Source: Bacteroidales bacterium (lineage in GTDB: Bacteria; Bacteroidota; Bacteroidia; Bacteroidales; Muribaculaceae). From it: a stretch of DNA of 64,000 bases. The stretch lies in contig CAJTEX010000001.1 in assembly GCA_910575615.1 (NCBI GenBank), positions 62,001 through 126,000 of the forward strand, in the 5' to 3' direction. The position numbers and the translations under genes are program-made. Below the pieces are notes generated by a model that saw only the letters and a list, made by a program, of their open reading frames with translations, made no database searches and was not told the DNA's origin. Position 1 is the stretch's first letter. The number at the start of each line of letters is the position of its first letter. Shown here in pieces: positions 54,895 through 64,000 of the stretch.

Positions 54895-57800
54895 ATGAGA
54901 AAAGCGTTTCTTAGACCACTATCAGTCAGTTTGATTCTGATGGCTGCGTCAGGTGCTTGTGCCGCGCCGCTGCTTCCGAAAACAGCCTCTTCCGGGCGGT
55001 CTGTCTCTGCCGCCGCTGTGTCTGCAGGGCAAATGCCACAACAGTCGCCTGTGAAATTCCCGCAACCATCGCTGACCCGCGGGCTCGAAGCCGCGCAGCT
55101 CGACGGGATCCGTCCTCTGACCTCAGACGCCATAGCGCGCAACCGCCGCGCGGTGATGTCGGCGACATCGGCCAACCGCGCGATGTCGAAAGCCGTAGGC
55201 CTTCAGGCATATGTTTTCTACGGCAAGTCGCCCAAGGGGGTCTACAATATTCCCCGTTCCGCGGCCGAGGATTTCGAGCTGGTGCTCGAACCCTATTCCA
55301 ATTACAGCTGCAACTTCGGCTGCGTGTTTGACGGCGATGTGATCCGTATGGGGGTCGTGGAGAACGGCTACTATGGGGCCAGCTATTATTATGTGGAGCT
55401 TGACGCCAACACCGGTTCGCAGCTCAGGAAAACGAAACTCGGAGCCGGAGAGTATGACATCCTGGCACAGGCCTGCGCCCTCGACCCAACGACGGGCGAC
55501 GTCTACGGCGTGTTCATGTCAAAGGATTTCAACACCAAGAACTGGGCCAAGGCAAAATACACCTCGCCCGTCGGGTCGACCGTAATCAAGGCCGACTTCG
55601 CCCCCACAATCATGGGCCTGGGCTGTGACGACAGCGGCCAGTTCTGGGGCCTGACCATGGAGGGTGAGCTCCTGAAAATCGACAAGACCACCGGCGGTTA
55701 TGAAACGGTCGCGCAGACAGAAGTCATCAGTGGCGGCACCTACGCTGTTAGCGGCTGCGTGAATTCACGTGACAACACCTTCATCCAGTCGACCATGACA
55801 AACGCTTCCTCTTCGGCCTTGTATGAGGTCGACCTCGCCACCGGCGCGACGACCAAGCTGACTGACTTCGATTCAGGCTATCAGTTTGGTGGCCTTCACA
55901 CCTGGGCTTACCCAGAGAAGGCCCCCGAGGCTCCCTCGGTGACGCTCGGCTGCGAGATGGGTTCGATGGATGCCGTCGTGACCATAACGATGCCGACTCA
56001 CCTCTTTGATGGCACTCCCATTGGAGACCAGCAGCTTTCCTACACAGTCAAGTACGGCACAAACACGTCGGATGTCAGGAATGGCTCCGCAGCCGCCGGG
56101 GCCACAGTGACCGAGACAATCGCTTTTCCATTCGTCGGGATGAAGGAAATCACGGTGTATTGCCACAACGATGCCGGCGAGTCACCCAAGGTGAAAGGGT
56201 CGGTGTTTGTGGGCAAAGGCACACCCAAGGCACCCCGGAATGTGTCGCTGGCATGGGCTGACGGAGTGGCGACACTGACATGGGATGCCGTGACCGAGGG
56301 TACTGACATGGGATATCTCAATCCCGAAGAAATACGTTATGACATCACCGACCTCAATGGCACACTGGTGAAGGAGGATGTCGTGGAAACCTCCGCCTCG
56401 TTCGATGTGGCCGAGCCTGCCAGCGGTGTGATTTCCGTCGGCTACAAGGTGAGGGCGAAGAACGGCGACCGCAAGTCGTCTGACACAGCGTCCAACACCA
56501 TATCCCTTGGGCATTACAGCGCCCCGGTGACCATCGAGTTATCTTCAAAGGATGTTTTCAGCCAGCATGTGGTGGTTGACGGCAATGCCGATGGCAAGAC
56601 CTGGTCATATGGGTCAAGGGTGGCTGAATACACCTACCACTCTTCAAACACCGCCGATGACTGGCTCTTTACTCCCGGCATCGAGCTGACCGGGGGTAAG
56701 GCTTACTCGGTGAAAGCCATTGCAAAGGGAAGCCAATCCTATCCCGAGAAAATGGAAATCAAGGCGGGGCAGGGCATAACCGCCGACGCCATGACCATAA
56801 GCGTGGCCAATGTGATGGTTTTCAACACAAACGACGATATGGTGCAGGAAGGATTCTTCCTTTGTCCTGAATCGGGAATGTACAATATCGGTTTCCACGC
56901 CCTGTCTGAGCCCAATATGAACCGCCTGAAGATGTCGAAATATGAGGTCGAGGAGCTGTCATCGTGCCTCATTCCGGCTGCCGTGTCAGACATGGCCGTG
57001 AATCCCAGCACCGTGGGCGACCTTACGGCCACCATCACCTTCTCCCTGCCAGTCAAGAGTATTCTCGACGATGACCTTGAGGGTGAATTGACCTACACCC
57101 TGCTCTGTGGAGAGCGGATGGTTAAGACCGCGACGGTAGGTGTCGGCGAGGCGGTTTCTGTTGAGGACACGGTTGAGTCAGAGGGGGACTACACCTACAC
57201 CGTGGTCTGCTCCAACGCTACCGGCACAGGGCCTAAGGCTTCGGCCTCAGCATTCATCGGCCCGCTGGCCGCCTCAGCCCCCTCCGGTTTCGCCGTGATG
57301 AGGTCTGGCGACAACACCCTGCGTTTCACTTGGAGCGCCGTGACCACCGATGTGGCCGGCCATCAGCTTCCTGACGAGAACATCACCTATGTTCTGTTTG
57401 CCATTGAGAACGGTTATCCCGCCGGCATCCTCGCCGAGAATATCACCTCTTGTGGATATGATATGGAGGTGGATATGCCTGATAATCAAGAAATAGTGGT
57501 GTATGGTCTGGCCGCCTGCAACCGAGGCAAGATGAGTGGCCTTGTAGGGGCGCAGATTCTGCTTGGCCACGACTACGAAATGCCTGTGACATACACCAAT
57601 CCCGAGTCGCTCCAGGATTATGCGCTGTTCGTGCAGGGCAGCGGCAATGTGGGCTTTGGCTCCAGCGCCTCGCTTGGCATCACGGCCGCCGACGGTGATG
57701 ACTCTTATTTCGTGATTCAGAACCAGAATTCCGGAGGCGTGGGGGCTATGCTTACCGGCAACATCGCTGTCAGCGGCGAATCGCCAATGCTGAGTTTCTT

Positions 57801-59418
57801 TGTCTATCGGCTGGTCGGCGAGAATGCCATCCCCGACATGAACAAGACCACCGTGCAGGTGCTGACCGCCGACGACCAGATTGTCACCCTCGATGAGTTC
57901 GCCCATTACGAGAAACTTCCCGAGGAAAACGCGTGGAATCGTCTGCGCTATTCCTTGCAGGATTTCGCCGGGCAGACCATCCGTGTACGCATCATCGGCG
58001 AAGCCGTCGGATTCGTATACAACCTGTATGATGCAGTCACAATCTACAACGAAGTGCCCTTTGACCTGTCAGTCAAGATTGCCGCTCCCAAAAAGGTGGC
58101 CACTGGCGCGACTTTCCCCATCTCAGTGGATGTCGTCAACGAAGGGGCCCAGGATGTTGACGTGTTCTCCTTAAGCCTCTTGCGCGACGGAGAGCTGATA
58201 GACACCTATGCTTTTGAAAATGGCCTTGCATTCGACGAGTCAGAACAGGTGGAGTTCACCTCCAGCATCGGGCTTCATGACAATCCCACGGCAGTCTATA
58301 CCGCCATGATCCATTATGAGGCTGACGGCAACGAGGCCAACAATCAGGGGTCGGCGACGGTCAACCGTGTAGTGGTCGACTACCCGGTGCCCACAAGCTT
58401 GGCCGGAGAGAATGTGAGCGAGGGGTTGAGCCTCACATGGCAGGCCCCTGAGATTCCCGAGCAGACCGTCGTGGAGACCGCCGAGACATTCGAATCGGCC
58501 GAAAGCTTCGCCGACGAATATGCCGGATGGATTTTCATCGACAACGACCAGGCTCCCGTCGGCGGTTTCTCCGGCCTGGAGATTCCCGGCCATCCATCCC
58601 GGGAGAAAAGCTCGTTCTTCATCTTCGATACCGACCTGCTTGATGACGGCGATGAATCCAAGGCTTCCTTCGAGGCCCACAGCGGCAAGAAATATCTCGC
58701 GTGTCTTTATGCCCTTCGGGGAGAACTTGATGACTGGGCCGTCTCGCCCCGCCTGACAGCTGAGCAGCAGGAGATCTCATTCTATGCCCGTAGCTATGAC
58801 AGCAGTTGCCCTGAGAAGATTGAGGTCTATGCGACCGGTTATGACGATGCCACCAATCTGGACGCTTACGAGTGTGTGATGGAAGCTGTCACAGTGCCTA
58901 AGGAATGGACCGAATACAAGGTGGCCCTTCCCGCCGGAACCCGCCATTTCGCCATCAGGTCATGCGCCGGGGATTCCTTCATGCTGCTTGTCGACGATGT
59001 CACATTCAAACGTCTCGAAGGCTTCGACGGAGTGCTTCAGGGCTATAACGTCTATTGCGACGGCGAGCGTGTCAACGACGCGGCCATTGAGAATGCCGTC
59101 CACATCCACTCTGACGTGCTGGAAGGCCCCCACACCTATCATGTTACCGCAGTCTACGACAAGGGTGAATCAGAACTCTCCGAGCCTCTGCTGCTGGAGA
59201 AATCCAATGTGGAGGGGGTTGCATCCCCCGCCGGGCCGAGGGTGAAAGCCGAGGGCCGCGTCATCGCTGTCAGCGATGCCGACGGTCTTAGGGTCGACAT
59301 CTTCACTGTCGACGGGCGCACGATACTCTCTTCTGTCGGGAACACCCGTATGGCTGTTGCCCCGTCGGTCTATATGGTTCGTGTTGACACACACACTTTC
59401 AAAGTGATTGTCCGCTGA
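54895..59418 (+). CDS. Large secreted protein with fibronectin III-like and cleaved-adhesin (jelly-roll) domains
   Basis: The start is set at ATG 54895, which opens a signal peptide (MRKAFLRPLSVSLILMAASG). The product is 1,507 residues. After a beta-propeller-like region (about 120-340), fibronectin type III-like modules follow (for example APSVTLGCEMGSMDAVVTIT and APRNVSLAWADGVATLTWD), interleaved with choice-of-anchor/cleaved-adhesin jelly rolls (DDWLFTPGIELTGGKAYSVK; DDWAVSPRLTAEQQEISFYA). The last 70 residues (RVDIFTVDGRTILSS, then SVYMVRVDTHTFKVIVR) resemble a type IX secretion sorting tail. It is probably a surface adhesin or binding protein. No catalytic motif was found. Confidence 0.8.
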   Translation: MRKAFLRPLSVSLILMAASGACAAPLLPKTASSGRSVSAAAVSAGQMPQQSPVKFPQPSLTRGLEAAQLDGIRPLTSDAIARNRRAVMSATSANRAMSKAVGLQAYVFYGKSPKGVYNIPRSAAEDFELVLEPYSNYSCNFGCVFDGDVIRMGVVENGYYGASYYYVELDANTGSQLRKTKLGAGEYDILAQACALDPTTGDVYGVFMSKDFNTKNWAKAKYTSPVGSTVIKADFAPTIMGLGCDDSGQFWGLTMEGELLKIDKTTGGYETVAQTEVISGGTYAVSGCVNSRDNTFIQSTMTNASSSALYEVDLATGATTKLTDFDSGYQFGGLHTWAYPEKAPEAPSVTLGCEMGSMDAVVTITMPTHLFDGTPIGDQQLSYTVKYGTNTSDVRNGSAAAGATVTETIAFPFVGMKEITVYCHNDAGESPKVKGSVFVGKGTPKAPRNVSLAWADGVATLTWDAVTEGTDMGYLNPEEIRYDITDLNGTLVKEDVVETSASFDVAEPASGVISVGYKVRAKNGDRKSSDTASNTISLGHYSAPVTIELSSKDVFSQHVVVDGNADGKTWSYGSRVAEYTYHSSNTADDWLFTPGIELTGGKAYSVKAIAKGSQSYPEKMEIKAGQGITADAMTISVANVMVFNTNDDMVQEGFFLCPESGMYNIGFHALSEPNMNRLKMSKYEVEELSSCLIPAAVSDMAVNPSTVGDLTATITFSLPVKSILDDDLEGELTYTLLCGERMVKTATVGVGEAVSVEDTVESEGDYTYTVVCSNATGTGPKASASAFIGPLAASAPSGFAVMRSGDNTLRFTWSAVTTDVAGHQLPDENITYVLFAIENGYPAGILAENITSCGYDMEVDMPDNQEIVVYGLAACNRGKMSGLVGAQILLGHDYEMPVTYTNPESLQDYALFVQGSGNVGFGSSASLGITAADGDDSYFVIQNQNSGGVGAMLTGNIAVSGESPMLSFFVYRLVGENAIPDMNKTTVQVLTADDQIVTLDEFAHYEKLPEENAWNRLRYSLQDFAGQTIRVRIIGEAVGFVYNLYDAVTIYNEVPFDLSVKIAAPKKVATGATFPISVDVVNEGAQDVDVFSLSLLRDGELIDTYAFENGLAFDESEQVEFTSSIGLHDNPTAVYTAMIHYEADGNEANNQGSATVNRVVVDYPVPTSLAGENVSEGLSLTWQAPEIPEQTVVETAETFESAESFADEYAGWIFIDNDQAPVGGFSGLEIPGHPSREKSSFFIFDTDLLDDGDESKASFEAHSGKKYLACLYALRGELDDWAVSPRLTAEQQEISFYARSYDSSCPEKIEVYATGYDDATNLDAYECVMEAVTVPKEWTEYKVALPAGTRHFAIRSCAGDSFMLLVDDVTFKRLEGFDGVLQGYNVYCDGERVNDAAIENAVHIHSDVLEGPHTYHVTAVYDKGESELSEPLLLEKSNVEGVASPAGPRVKAEGRVIAVSDADGLRVDIFTVDGRTILSSVGNTRMAVAPSVYMVRVDTHTFKVIVR

Positions 59419-59468
59419 CGATTCACGGCTTGGTCTATGCCCCGCGAGACCTGAATGCCTGCCCTATG

Positions 59469-59501
59469 ACGGCCGGCCCTTTCCTGGGCCGGCCGTTTTT
59501 C
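59469..59501 (+). terminator. Rho-independent terminator
   Basis: ACGGCCGGCCC and GGGCCGGCCGT form a perfect 11-bp stem with a 6-base loop, followed by TTTTTCATT. It ends the large secreted protein transcript. Confidence 0.85.
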
Positions 59502-59583
59502 ATTAGAGACGAAACGTGTTGTCGATTGTTGAAGGACGCAAGAATGCAGGCTTCAAAAAAATCACTTGAAATATTGATTTTTC

Positions 59584-59614
59584 TTGTTTGAATGAATAAA
59601 AAGCAGTAACTTTG
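59584..59614 (+). promoter_or_regulatory. Promoter of rluB-like gene
   Basis: TTG (59584-59586), 20 bases, TAACTTTG (59607-59614). The leader from about 59620 to 59828 is some 210 bases, long for this genome, and contains GC-rich segments near 59637-59680 that could fold. Nothing else was seen between 59502 and 59828. Confidence 0.65.
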
Positions 59615-59828
59615 GCGTTATAAAAAAGAGGGATTGGGCCGTGCGGTCCGCCGGAGCTGCCTCGGCGACGAGGTGGTGACGGAAATCCGATGACAATCAT
59701 CTGAAGAATCATTTTTAAAAATAGCAGAGAAAAAACTCTATTCCATCCCCCAACGGATTGTATCAACCCATGATCCTTTCAAATTCCAACACCATTCCTT
59801 AACAACAATTACCCAGCATCCCCCAATT

Positions 59829-61427
59829 ATGGAATCCAACGACGCCAAGAAACCCAAACGCCCGCGTATCGGCCAGATTTCAGGCGCTGCAGACAACGCC
59901 TCGGGCCACTCAGACTACCATTACGAGAAAAAGACTTACGCCGCTCCCGCATCATCATCAGTGCCGGCGGCTGAAAAACCCGCCGCTGCCGACGGCCAGG
60001 AACGCCCCAACACATATGAGCGCCCCTCAGGCTACCAGCCCCGTCCCTACCAGCCCCGTCCCTACCAGCCCCGTAACAACAATTACGGCCAGGGCGGTTA
60101 CAACAACAACCGTCAGGGCGGTTACAACAACAATCGCCAGGGTGGCTACAACAACAACCGTCAGGGCGGCTATAACAACAACCGCCAGGGTGGTTACAAC
60201 AACAACCGTCAGGGTGGTTACAACAACCATGGCGGATACAACCGTTACAACAACAATTACCAGCCGCGTCCCTACCAGCCCCGCACAGAAGGCACTCCCG
60301 CCGAGGGCGCTGAGAACAAGACCCCGGCTGCAGGCGAACAGCAGGGTGGATACCAGCCCCGCCAGAACAACTACCAGCCCCGTCCCTACAACAACAACCG
60401 CCAGGGTGGCTACAACAACAACCGCCAGGGTGGTTACAACAACAACCGCCAGGGCGGCTACAACAACAACCGCCAGGGTGGCTACAACAACAACCGCCAG
60501 GGCGGCTACAACAACAACCGCCAGGGCGGCTACAACAACCAGGGTGGTTACAACAATAATCGCCAGGGCGGCTACAACAACCAGGGTGGCTACAACAAGG
60601 GCGGCTACAACAACAACCGCCGCCCGCAGAACGGCCCGATGCGCCAGGGCAAGAGCTTCGTGCCCCGTCCCAAGCGCATCGAGTATGAGCTGCCGTTGCC
60701 CGATCCCAACGAGCAGATCCGTCTCAATAAGTTCCTGGCCAACGCCGGCCTCTGCTCGCGCCGCGAGGCCGACGAGTTCATCCAGCAGGGTCTGGTGAAG
60801 GTCAACGGCAACGTCGTCACCGAGCTGGGCACCAAGATCGGCCACGCCGACACTGTGGAGTTCAAGGAGCAGGCCGTCGCCCTGGAGAGCAAGTGCTACA
60901 TCCTCCTCAACAAGCCCAAGGATTGCGTCACCACATCTGACGATACCAACGGACGCACCACCGTCCTCGACCTTGTCAAGGGGGCATGCACCGAGCGCAT
61001 CTATCCCGTGGGCCGTCTCGACCGCAACACCACCGGTGTGCTGCTGCTGACCAACGACGGCGACCTCGCCTCTAAGCTGACCCACCCCAAATATGTGAAG
61101 AAGAAAATCTATCACGTCTGGACCGACAAGGACATCGCCGAGGAGGACATGCAGCGCATCGCCGACGGCATCGAGCTTGAGGATGGCGAAATCCACGCCG
61201 ACGCAATCTCGTATGTCACCGAGACCGACCGCAACCAGGCCGGCATCGAAATCCACTCGGGACGCAACCGCATCGTGCGCCGCATCTTCGAGGCCCTGGG
61301 CTACCATGTCACCAAGCTCGACCGCGTCTACTTCGCGGGCCTGACCAAGAAGAACCTGCCCCGTGGCCGCTGGCGCTACCTGACCCAGGAAGAGGTAAAC
61401 TTCCTCAAGATGGGTTCATTCGAATAA
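59829..61427 (+). CDS. rluB: 23S rRNA pseudouridine synthase RluB-like with long Gly/Tyr/Asn/Arg repeat region
   Basis: A 532-residue protein. Residues 1-70 are charged, 71-275 are low-complexity with many copies of the eight-residue GGYNNNRQ unit in two blocks (about 95-140 and 185-265) separated by a YQPRPYQPR-type spacer. From 290 onward comes a standard RluB/RsuA enzyme: S4 domain (LNKFLANAGLCSRREADEFI) and catalytic core with the Asp in VGRLDRNTTGVLLLTNDG. It makes a pseudouridine in the large-subunit rRNA. The repeat part looks like an RNA-binding, intrinsically disordered tail. The DNA repeats are 24-base units with synonymous variation. Confidence 0.9.
   Translation: MESNDAKKPKRPRIGQISGAADNASGHSDYHYEKKTYAAPASSSVPAAEKPAAADGQERPNTYERPSGYQPRPYQPRPYQPRNNNYGQGGYNNNRQGGYNNNRQGGYNNNRQGGYNNNRQGGYNNNRQGGYNNHGGYNRYNNNYQPRPYQPRTEGTPAEGAENKTPAAGEQQGGYQPRQNNYQPRPYNNNRQGGYNNNRQGGYNNNRQGGYNNNRQGGYNNNRQGGYNNNRQGGYNNQGGYNNNRQGGYNNQGGYNKGGYNNNRRPQNGPMRQGKSFVPRPKRIEYELPLPDPNEQIRLNKFLANAGLCSRREADEFIQQGLVKVNGNVVTELGTKIGHADTVEFKEQAVALESKCYILLNKPKDCVTTSDDTNGRTTVLDLVKGACTERIYPVGRLDRNTTGVLLLTNDGDLASKLTHPKYVKKKIYHVWTDKDIAEEDMQRIADGIELEDGEIHADAISYVTETDRNQAGIEIHSGRNRIVRRIFEALGYHVTKLDRVYFAGLTKKNLPRGRWRYLTQEEVNFLKMGSFE
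60088..60610 (+). repeat. 24-base coding repeats for GGYNNNRQ
   Basis: Two blocks (about 60088-60240 and 60388-60610) of near-identical 24-base units read GGYNNNRQ, with shorter GGYNNQ variants near the end. Third-position differences show that the repeats are kept at the protein level. They are in frame and not a CRISPR array. Confidence 0.9.
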
Positions 61428-61443
61428 AGAAAAAGTGTGGATT

Positions 61444-61479
61444 GAAGTTTGAGACCGGTCACGGCCGGTCTCGAACTTC
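61444..61479 (+). terminator. Hairpin between rluB-like gene and asnS
   Basis: GAAGTTTGAGACCGG and CCGGTCTCGAACTTC form a stem with one mismatch and a short loop, 17 bases after the rluB stop and 24 before the asnS ATG. It is followed by TCCCGTT only, so a leaky terminator is possible. Confidence 0.55.
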
Positions 61480-61502
61480 TCCCGTTAAACACCTCAACGT
61501 TT

Positions 61503-62897
61503 ATGAAACGGACTAAAATCAACGACATATTCCGCGGAGCCGCCGACCTGGTCGGCAAGGAGGTCTGCGTCAAAGGATGGGTGCGCACCCGACGTGGCAA
61601 CAAGCATGTGCAGTTCGTGGCCCTCAATGACGGCTCGACCATCAAGAACCTGCAGATTGTGCTCGACATGTCCTCTTTCTCCGACGAGGAGCTGAAACCG
61701 GTGACCACCGGCTCGGCCATCTGCGTCGAGGGTCTCCTGGTGGAGTCCATGGGCAAAGGACAGTCGGTGGAGGTGCAGGCCAAGAAGCTCGAGGTCTACG
61801 GCACAGCCGACCCCGAGAGCTACCCCCTGCAGAAAAAAGGCCACTCGCTGGAGTTCCTCCGCGAAATCGCCCACCTGCGTCCGCGCACCAACACCTTCTC
61901 GGCAGTGCTGCGCGTGCGTTCGGCCCTGGCCTTCGCCATCCACCGCTACTTCCAGGAGCGCGGGTTCTATTACCTCAACACCCCGCTCATCACGGCCAGC
62001 GACTGCGAGGGCGCAGGCGCGATGTTCCAGGTGACCACCATGGACCTGGAGAACCTGCCCCGCACAGAGGAGGGGAAGGTGGACTTCTCAACCGACTTCT
62101 TCGGCAAGCCCACAGCCCTGACCGTCAGCGGCCAGCTCGAGGGTGAGCTTGGAGCCACCGCCCTGGGGGCCATCTACACCTTCGGACCCACATTCCGTGC
62201 CGAGAACTCCAACACACCCCGCCACCTGGCGGAGTTCTGGATGATCGAGCCTGAAGTGGCGTTCATCGACATCGACGAGAACATGGACCTGGCCGAGGAC
62301 TTCCTGAAATACTGCATCAAGTATGCCCTCGACAACTGCCGCGACGACATCGAGTTCCTCTCGGAGCATTACGACAAGGAGCTTATTGGCCGCCTGGAGT
62401 CAGTGGTCAGCCAGGAATTCGTGCGCCTCACCTACACCGAGGGTATCAAGCTGCTTGAGGAGAGCGGCCACAAATTCGAGTTCCCCGTCAAATGGGGTGT
62501 CGACCTCCAGAGCGAGCATGAGCGCTACCTGGTGGAGCACTATTTCAAGCGCCCTGTCATCCTGACCGGTTATCCCAAGGAAATCAAGGCGTTCTACATG
62601 AAGCTCAACGACGACGGCAAGACCGTGCGCGCGATGGATGTGCTGTTCCCCGCCATCGGCGAGATCATCGGCGGTTCGGAGCGCGAGGAGAGCTACGACA
62701 AGCTGATGACCCGCATCGAGGAGATGGATATCCCGATGAAGGACATGTGGTGGTATCTCGACACCCGCCGTTTCGGCACCGTGCCACACTCCGGCTTCGG
62801 TCTCGGCTTCGAGCGCCTGGTGCTTTTCGTTACCGGCATGACCAACATCCGCGACGTGATTCCTTTCCCCCGCACACCCAAGTCGGCCGAGTTCTGA
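61503..62897 (+). CDS. asnS: Asparaginyl-tRNA synthetase
   Basis: The start is ATG 61503 ([12 protein letters not shown]), as the upstream frame lies in the terminator hairpin. The 464-residue class IIb enzyme has an N-terminal OB-fold anticodon-binding domain ([20 protein letters not shown]), motif 2 at [19 protein letters not shown] and motif 3 at [14 protein letters not shown]. Lack of the Asp-specific insertions and its length point to AsnRS. It charges tRNA-Asn. Confidence 0.96.
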   Translation: MKRTKINDIFRGAADLVGKEVCVKGWVRTRRGNKHVQFVALNDGSTIKNLQIVLDMSSFSDEELKPVTTGSAICVEGLLVESMGKGQSVEVQAKKLEVYGTADPESYPLQKKGHSLEFLREIAHLRPRTNTFSAVLRVRSALAFAIHRYFQERGFYYLNTPLITASDCEGAGAMFQVTTMDLENLPRTEEGKVDFSTDFFGKPTALTVSGQLEGELGATALGAIYTFGPTFRAENSNTPRHLAEFWMIEPEVAFIDIDENMDLAEDFLKYCIKYALDNCRDDIEFLSEHYDKELIGRLESVVSQEFVRLTYTEGIKLLEESGHKFEFPVKWGVDLQSEHERYLVEHYFKRPVILTGYPKEIKAFYMKLNDDGKTVRAMDVLFPAIGEIIGGSEREESYDKLMTRIEEMDIPMKDMWWYLDTRRFGTVPHSGFGLGFERLVLFVTGMTNIRDVIPFPRTPKSAEF

Positions 62898-62931
62898 CAA
62901 CATCCCGCGGCTGATTGCCGCCTACATATCC

Positions 62932-62970
62932 AAGGGCCGCCGAGACCATTCCGGGTCTCGGCGGCCCTTG
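62932..62970 (+). terminator. Strong hairpin after asnS
   Basis: AAGGGCCGCCGAGACC and GGTCTCGGCGGCCCTT form a perfect 16-bp stem with a 5-6-base loop, about 35 bases after the asnS stop. No long T-run follows. Confidence 0.65.
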
Positions 62971-63051
62971 CCGTGTGTCAAGGCGCTATTCGCCACATAG
63001 TCAGCGCATAATAGCCACACCTCTGATGGCCCGGTTCTCCTTGTGTTTGCC

Positions 63052-63059
63052 TAACTTTG
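63052..63059 (+). promoter_or_regulatory. Promoter -7 element for lipoprotein gene
   Basis: TAACTTTG, 37 bases upstream of the ATG at 63097. The upstream TTTG was not clear at the usual spacing. Confidence 0.5.
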
Positions 63060-63096
63060 CAGCTATACATTATCATTATCAATCTCATCAATCATT

Positions 63097-64000
63097 ATGC
63101 GCTTTTTCAGGAATTTATCGCTCGTTCTGCTGGCGTCGGCCACAGTCGTATCCTGCGGTTCCTACGATGACACCGACCTCTGGAACGAGGTGAACGGCAT
63201 CAAGGACCGTGTGGCCGACCTCGAGAGCCGCCTCTCCGGCATGAACAGCGACATACAGGCGATACACACGCTTGTCAACGCAATCAAGGACAACGGCTAC
63301 ATAGTCAGCGTCACTTCCACCCCCGAAGGTTACGAAATCGTCATGAGCAACGGCCAGCGTTTCACCATACGGCATGGCAAGAATGGCCAGGACGGCAAGG
63401 ATGGTGTCGACGGAGTCAATGGCTCCACCCCGATCATCGGGGCCGCCCCGGTCGACGGGGTGTATTACTGGACGGTCACTGTCGACGGCAAGACCGACTT
63501 CCTCCTCGACCAGCATGGCAACAAGATACCGGTGACCGCCAATGGCGGTGGTGGCGGCAGCAGCACGATTGCCCCCGTCATAAAGGTCGACTATTATGGC
63601 TATTGGGTGATAAGCTACGACGGCGGCATCACCTTCGACTATATCCGCGACACCAGCGGCAACCCTGTGAAGGCTGTCCCCGAGGGTGGCGACGGACTCT
63701 TCCAGGATGTCTACCAGGATGGTGACTACATAGTATTCGTGCTGGCCAACGGTACCACCATCCGCATCCGCTCCTGCAAATGCGAGTCGACAACCATCGA
63801 AGATGTGGTGCCCCCGGAAATCCTCGACCAGATGGACCCCTATATGAACATCTACCGAGGCACCAATCCTCCCAATGTCGAAGGCACATATTTCGTCGAC
63901 CCGTTTGTCACCGTCTACTGCCAGGACCAGGGCAATGGCGGATATTCCCCCGGCGACCTTGTCAACAGCGAGTATGTTGGCTTCTTCAACCAGGACAACA
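63097..64000 (+). CDS. Partial lipoprotein, DUF4988-like with collagen-like patch
   Basis: ATG 63097 opens a frame that runs off the window without a stop (over 300 residues). A lipoprotein signal (LSLVLLASATVVSCGS, Cys about 21) is followed by LWNEVNGIKDRVADLESRLSG, the coiled-coil opening typical of DUF4988 proteins of Bacteroidales, a short Gly-x-x patch (GKNGQDGKDGVDGVNG) and repeated beta modules with YYWTVTVDGKTDFLL. DUF4988 domains head many outer-surface lipoproteins that bind or cut glycans. The C-terminal function is outside the window. Confidence 0.8.
   Translation, partial: MRFFRNLSLVLLASATVVSCGSYDDTDLWNEVNGIKDRVADLESRLSGMNSDIQAIHTLVNAIKDNGYIVSVTSTPEGYEIVMSNGQRFTIRHGKNGQDGKDGVDGVNGSTPIIGAAPVDGVYYWTVTVDGKTDFLLDQHGNKIPVTANGGGGGSSTIAPVIKVDYYGYWVISYDGGITFDYIRDTSGNPVKAVPEGGDGLFQDVYQDGDYIVFVLANGTTIRIRSCKCESTTIEDVVPPEILDQMDPYMNIYRGTNPPNVEGTYFVDPFVTVYCQDQGNGGYSPGDLVNSEYVGFFNQDN

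Noticed and set aside
60088..60610. CRISPR-like regular repeats
   Set aside because: Units are contiguous 24-base coding repeats in frame with no unique spacers and no cas genes nearby.
60027..61307. Leftward 426-codon open frame rich in Val/Ala
   Set aside because: It is the mirror of the GGYNNNRQ repeats and the enzyme core of the RluB-like gene; composition is purely periodic and without domain sense.

Overview
The window looks like chromosomal DNA of a Bacteroidales bacterium, most likely a gut Muribaculaceae-type organism. Evidence: host promoters follow the Bacteroidetes pattern (TTTG about 20 bases upstream of TAnnTTTG), there is a hybrid two-component fructose sensor next to a fructan-degrading operon, a Wza/Wzc capsule locus, a DUF3467 protein, an RluB with a Gly/Asn/Arg-rich tail, and a large secreted protein with a type IX-like C-terminus. 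The genus is inference. The left edge lies inside a prophage and the right edge cuts a lipoprotein gene.

Positions 1 to about 28,620 are a Mu-like (transposable, contractile-tailed) prophage whose transposase end lies left of the window. Early genes (GemA-like end, CxxC protein, DUF3164 protein) run rightward to 1,729. A leftward late block follows (10,171 to 1,786): terminase small and large subunits, gp36-like, baseplate hub and spike, portal, a MuF head protein fused to a papain-fold toxin-like domain, and tail completion proteins. A divergent control region (10,172-10,582) holds an initiator-type tRNA gene. The rightward late block (10,583-26,411) has protease/scaffold, capsid, endolysin, a probable u-spanin, sheath, tube, a frameshifted tail chaperone, tape measure, baseplate, collar fibre and three paralogous receptor-binding-type proteins. 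Two of these three are split by poly-G tracts. The end of the phage carries a D12 adenine methyltransferase, a Mor-like regulator and a frameshifted thymidylate-synthase-family protein, a position like that of the modification genes of phage Mu.

From 28,724 to 35,757 the host carries a fructan utilisation locus: a leftward hybrid two-component regulator with a periplasmic sugar-binding domain, and a rightward operon of GH32 fructanase, MFS sugar transporter and PfkB fructokinase. A broken DUF4332 gene separates it from an exopolysaccharide/capsule locus (36,472-47,619): Wza-like lipoprotein, Wzc-like tyrosine kinase, polymerase-like protein, flippase, GT4 glycosyltransferase, and three acylation-type genes (acyltransferase-3, MBOAT and SGNH-like).

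From 47,767 to 63,000 are mainly housekeeping genes (DUF3467 protein, CysS, RecD-like helicase, YqeY, SerS, RluB, AsnS). They are interrupted by a zeta-type kinase/antitoxin-like pair lying between two identical 43-bp promoter copies, and by a Crp-like regulator followed by a 1,507-residue secreted fibronectin/cleaved-adhesin protein. The window ends in a DUF4988-like lipoprotein.

The most noteworthy items are the MuF toxin with a candidate immunity gene under its own host-type promoter, the twin poly-G frameshift sites in tandem receptor-binding genes, the phage-borne initiator tRNA, and the thymidylate-synthase-like protein with the Asn-to-Asp change typical of dCMP-acting enzymes.
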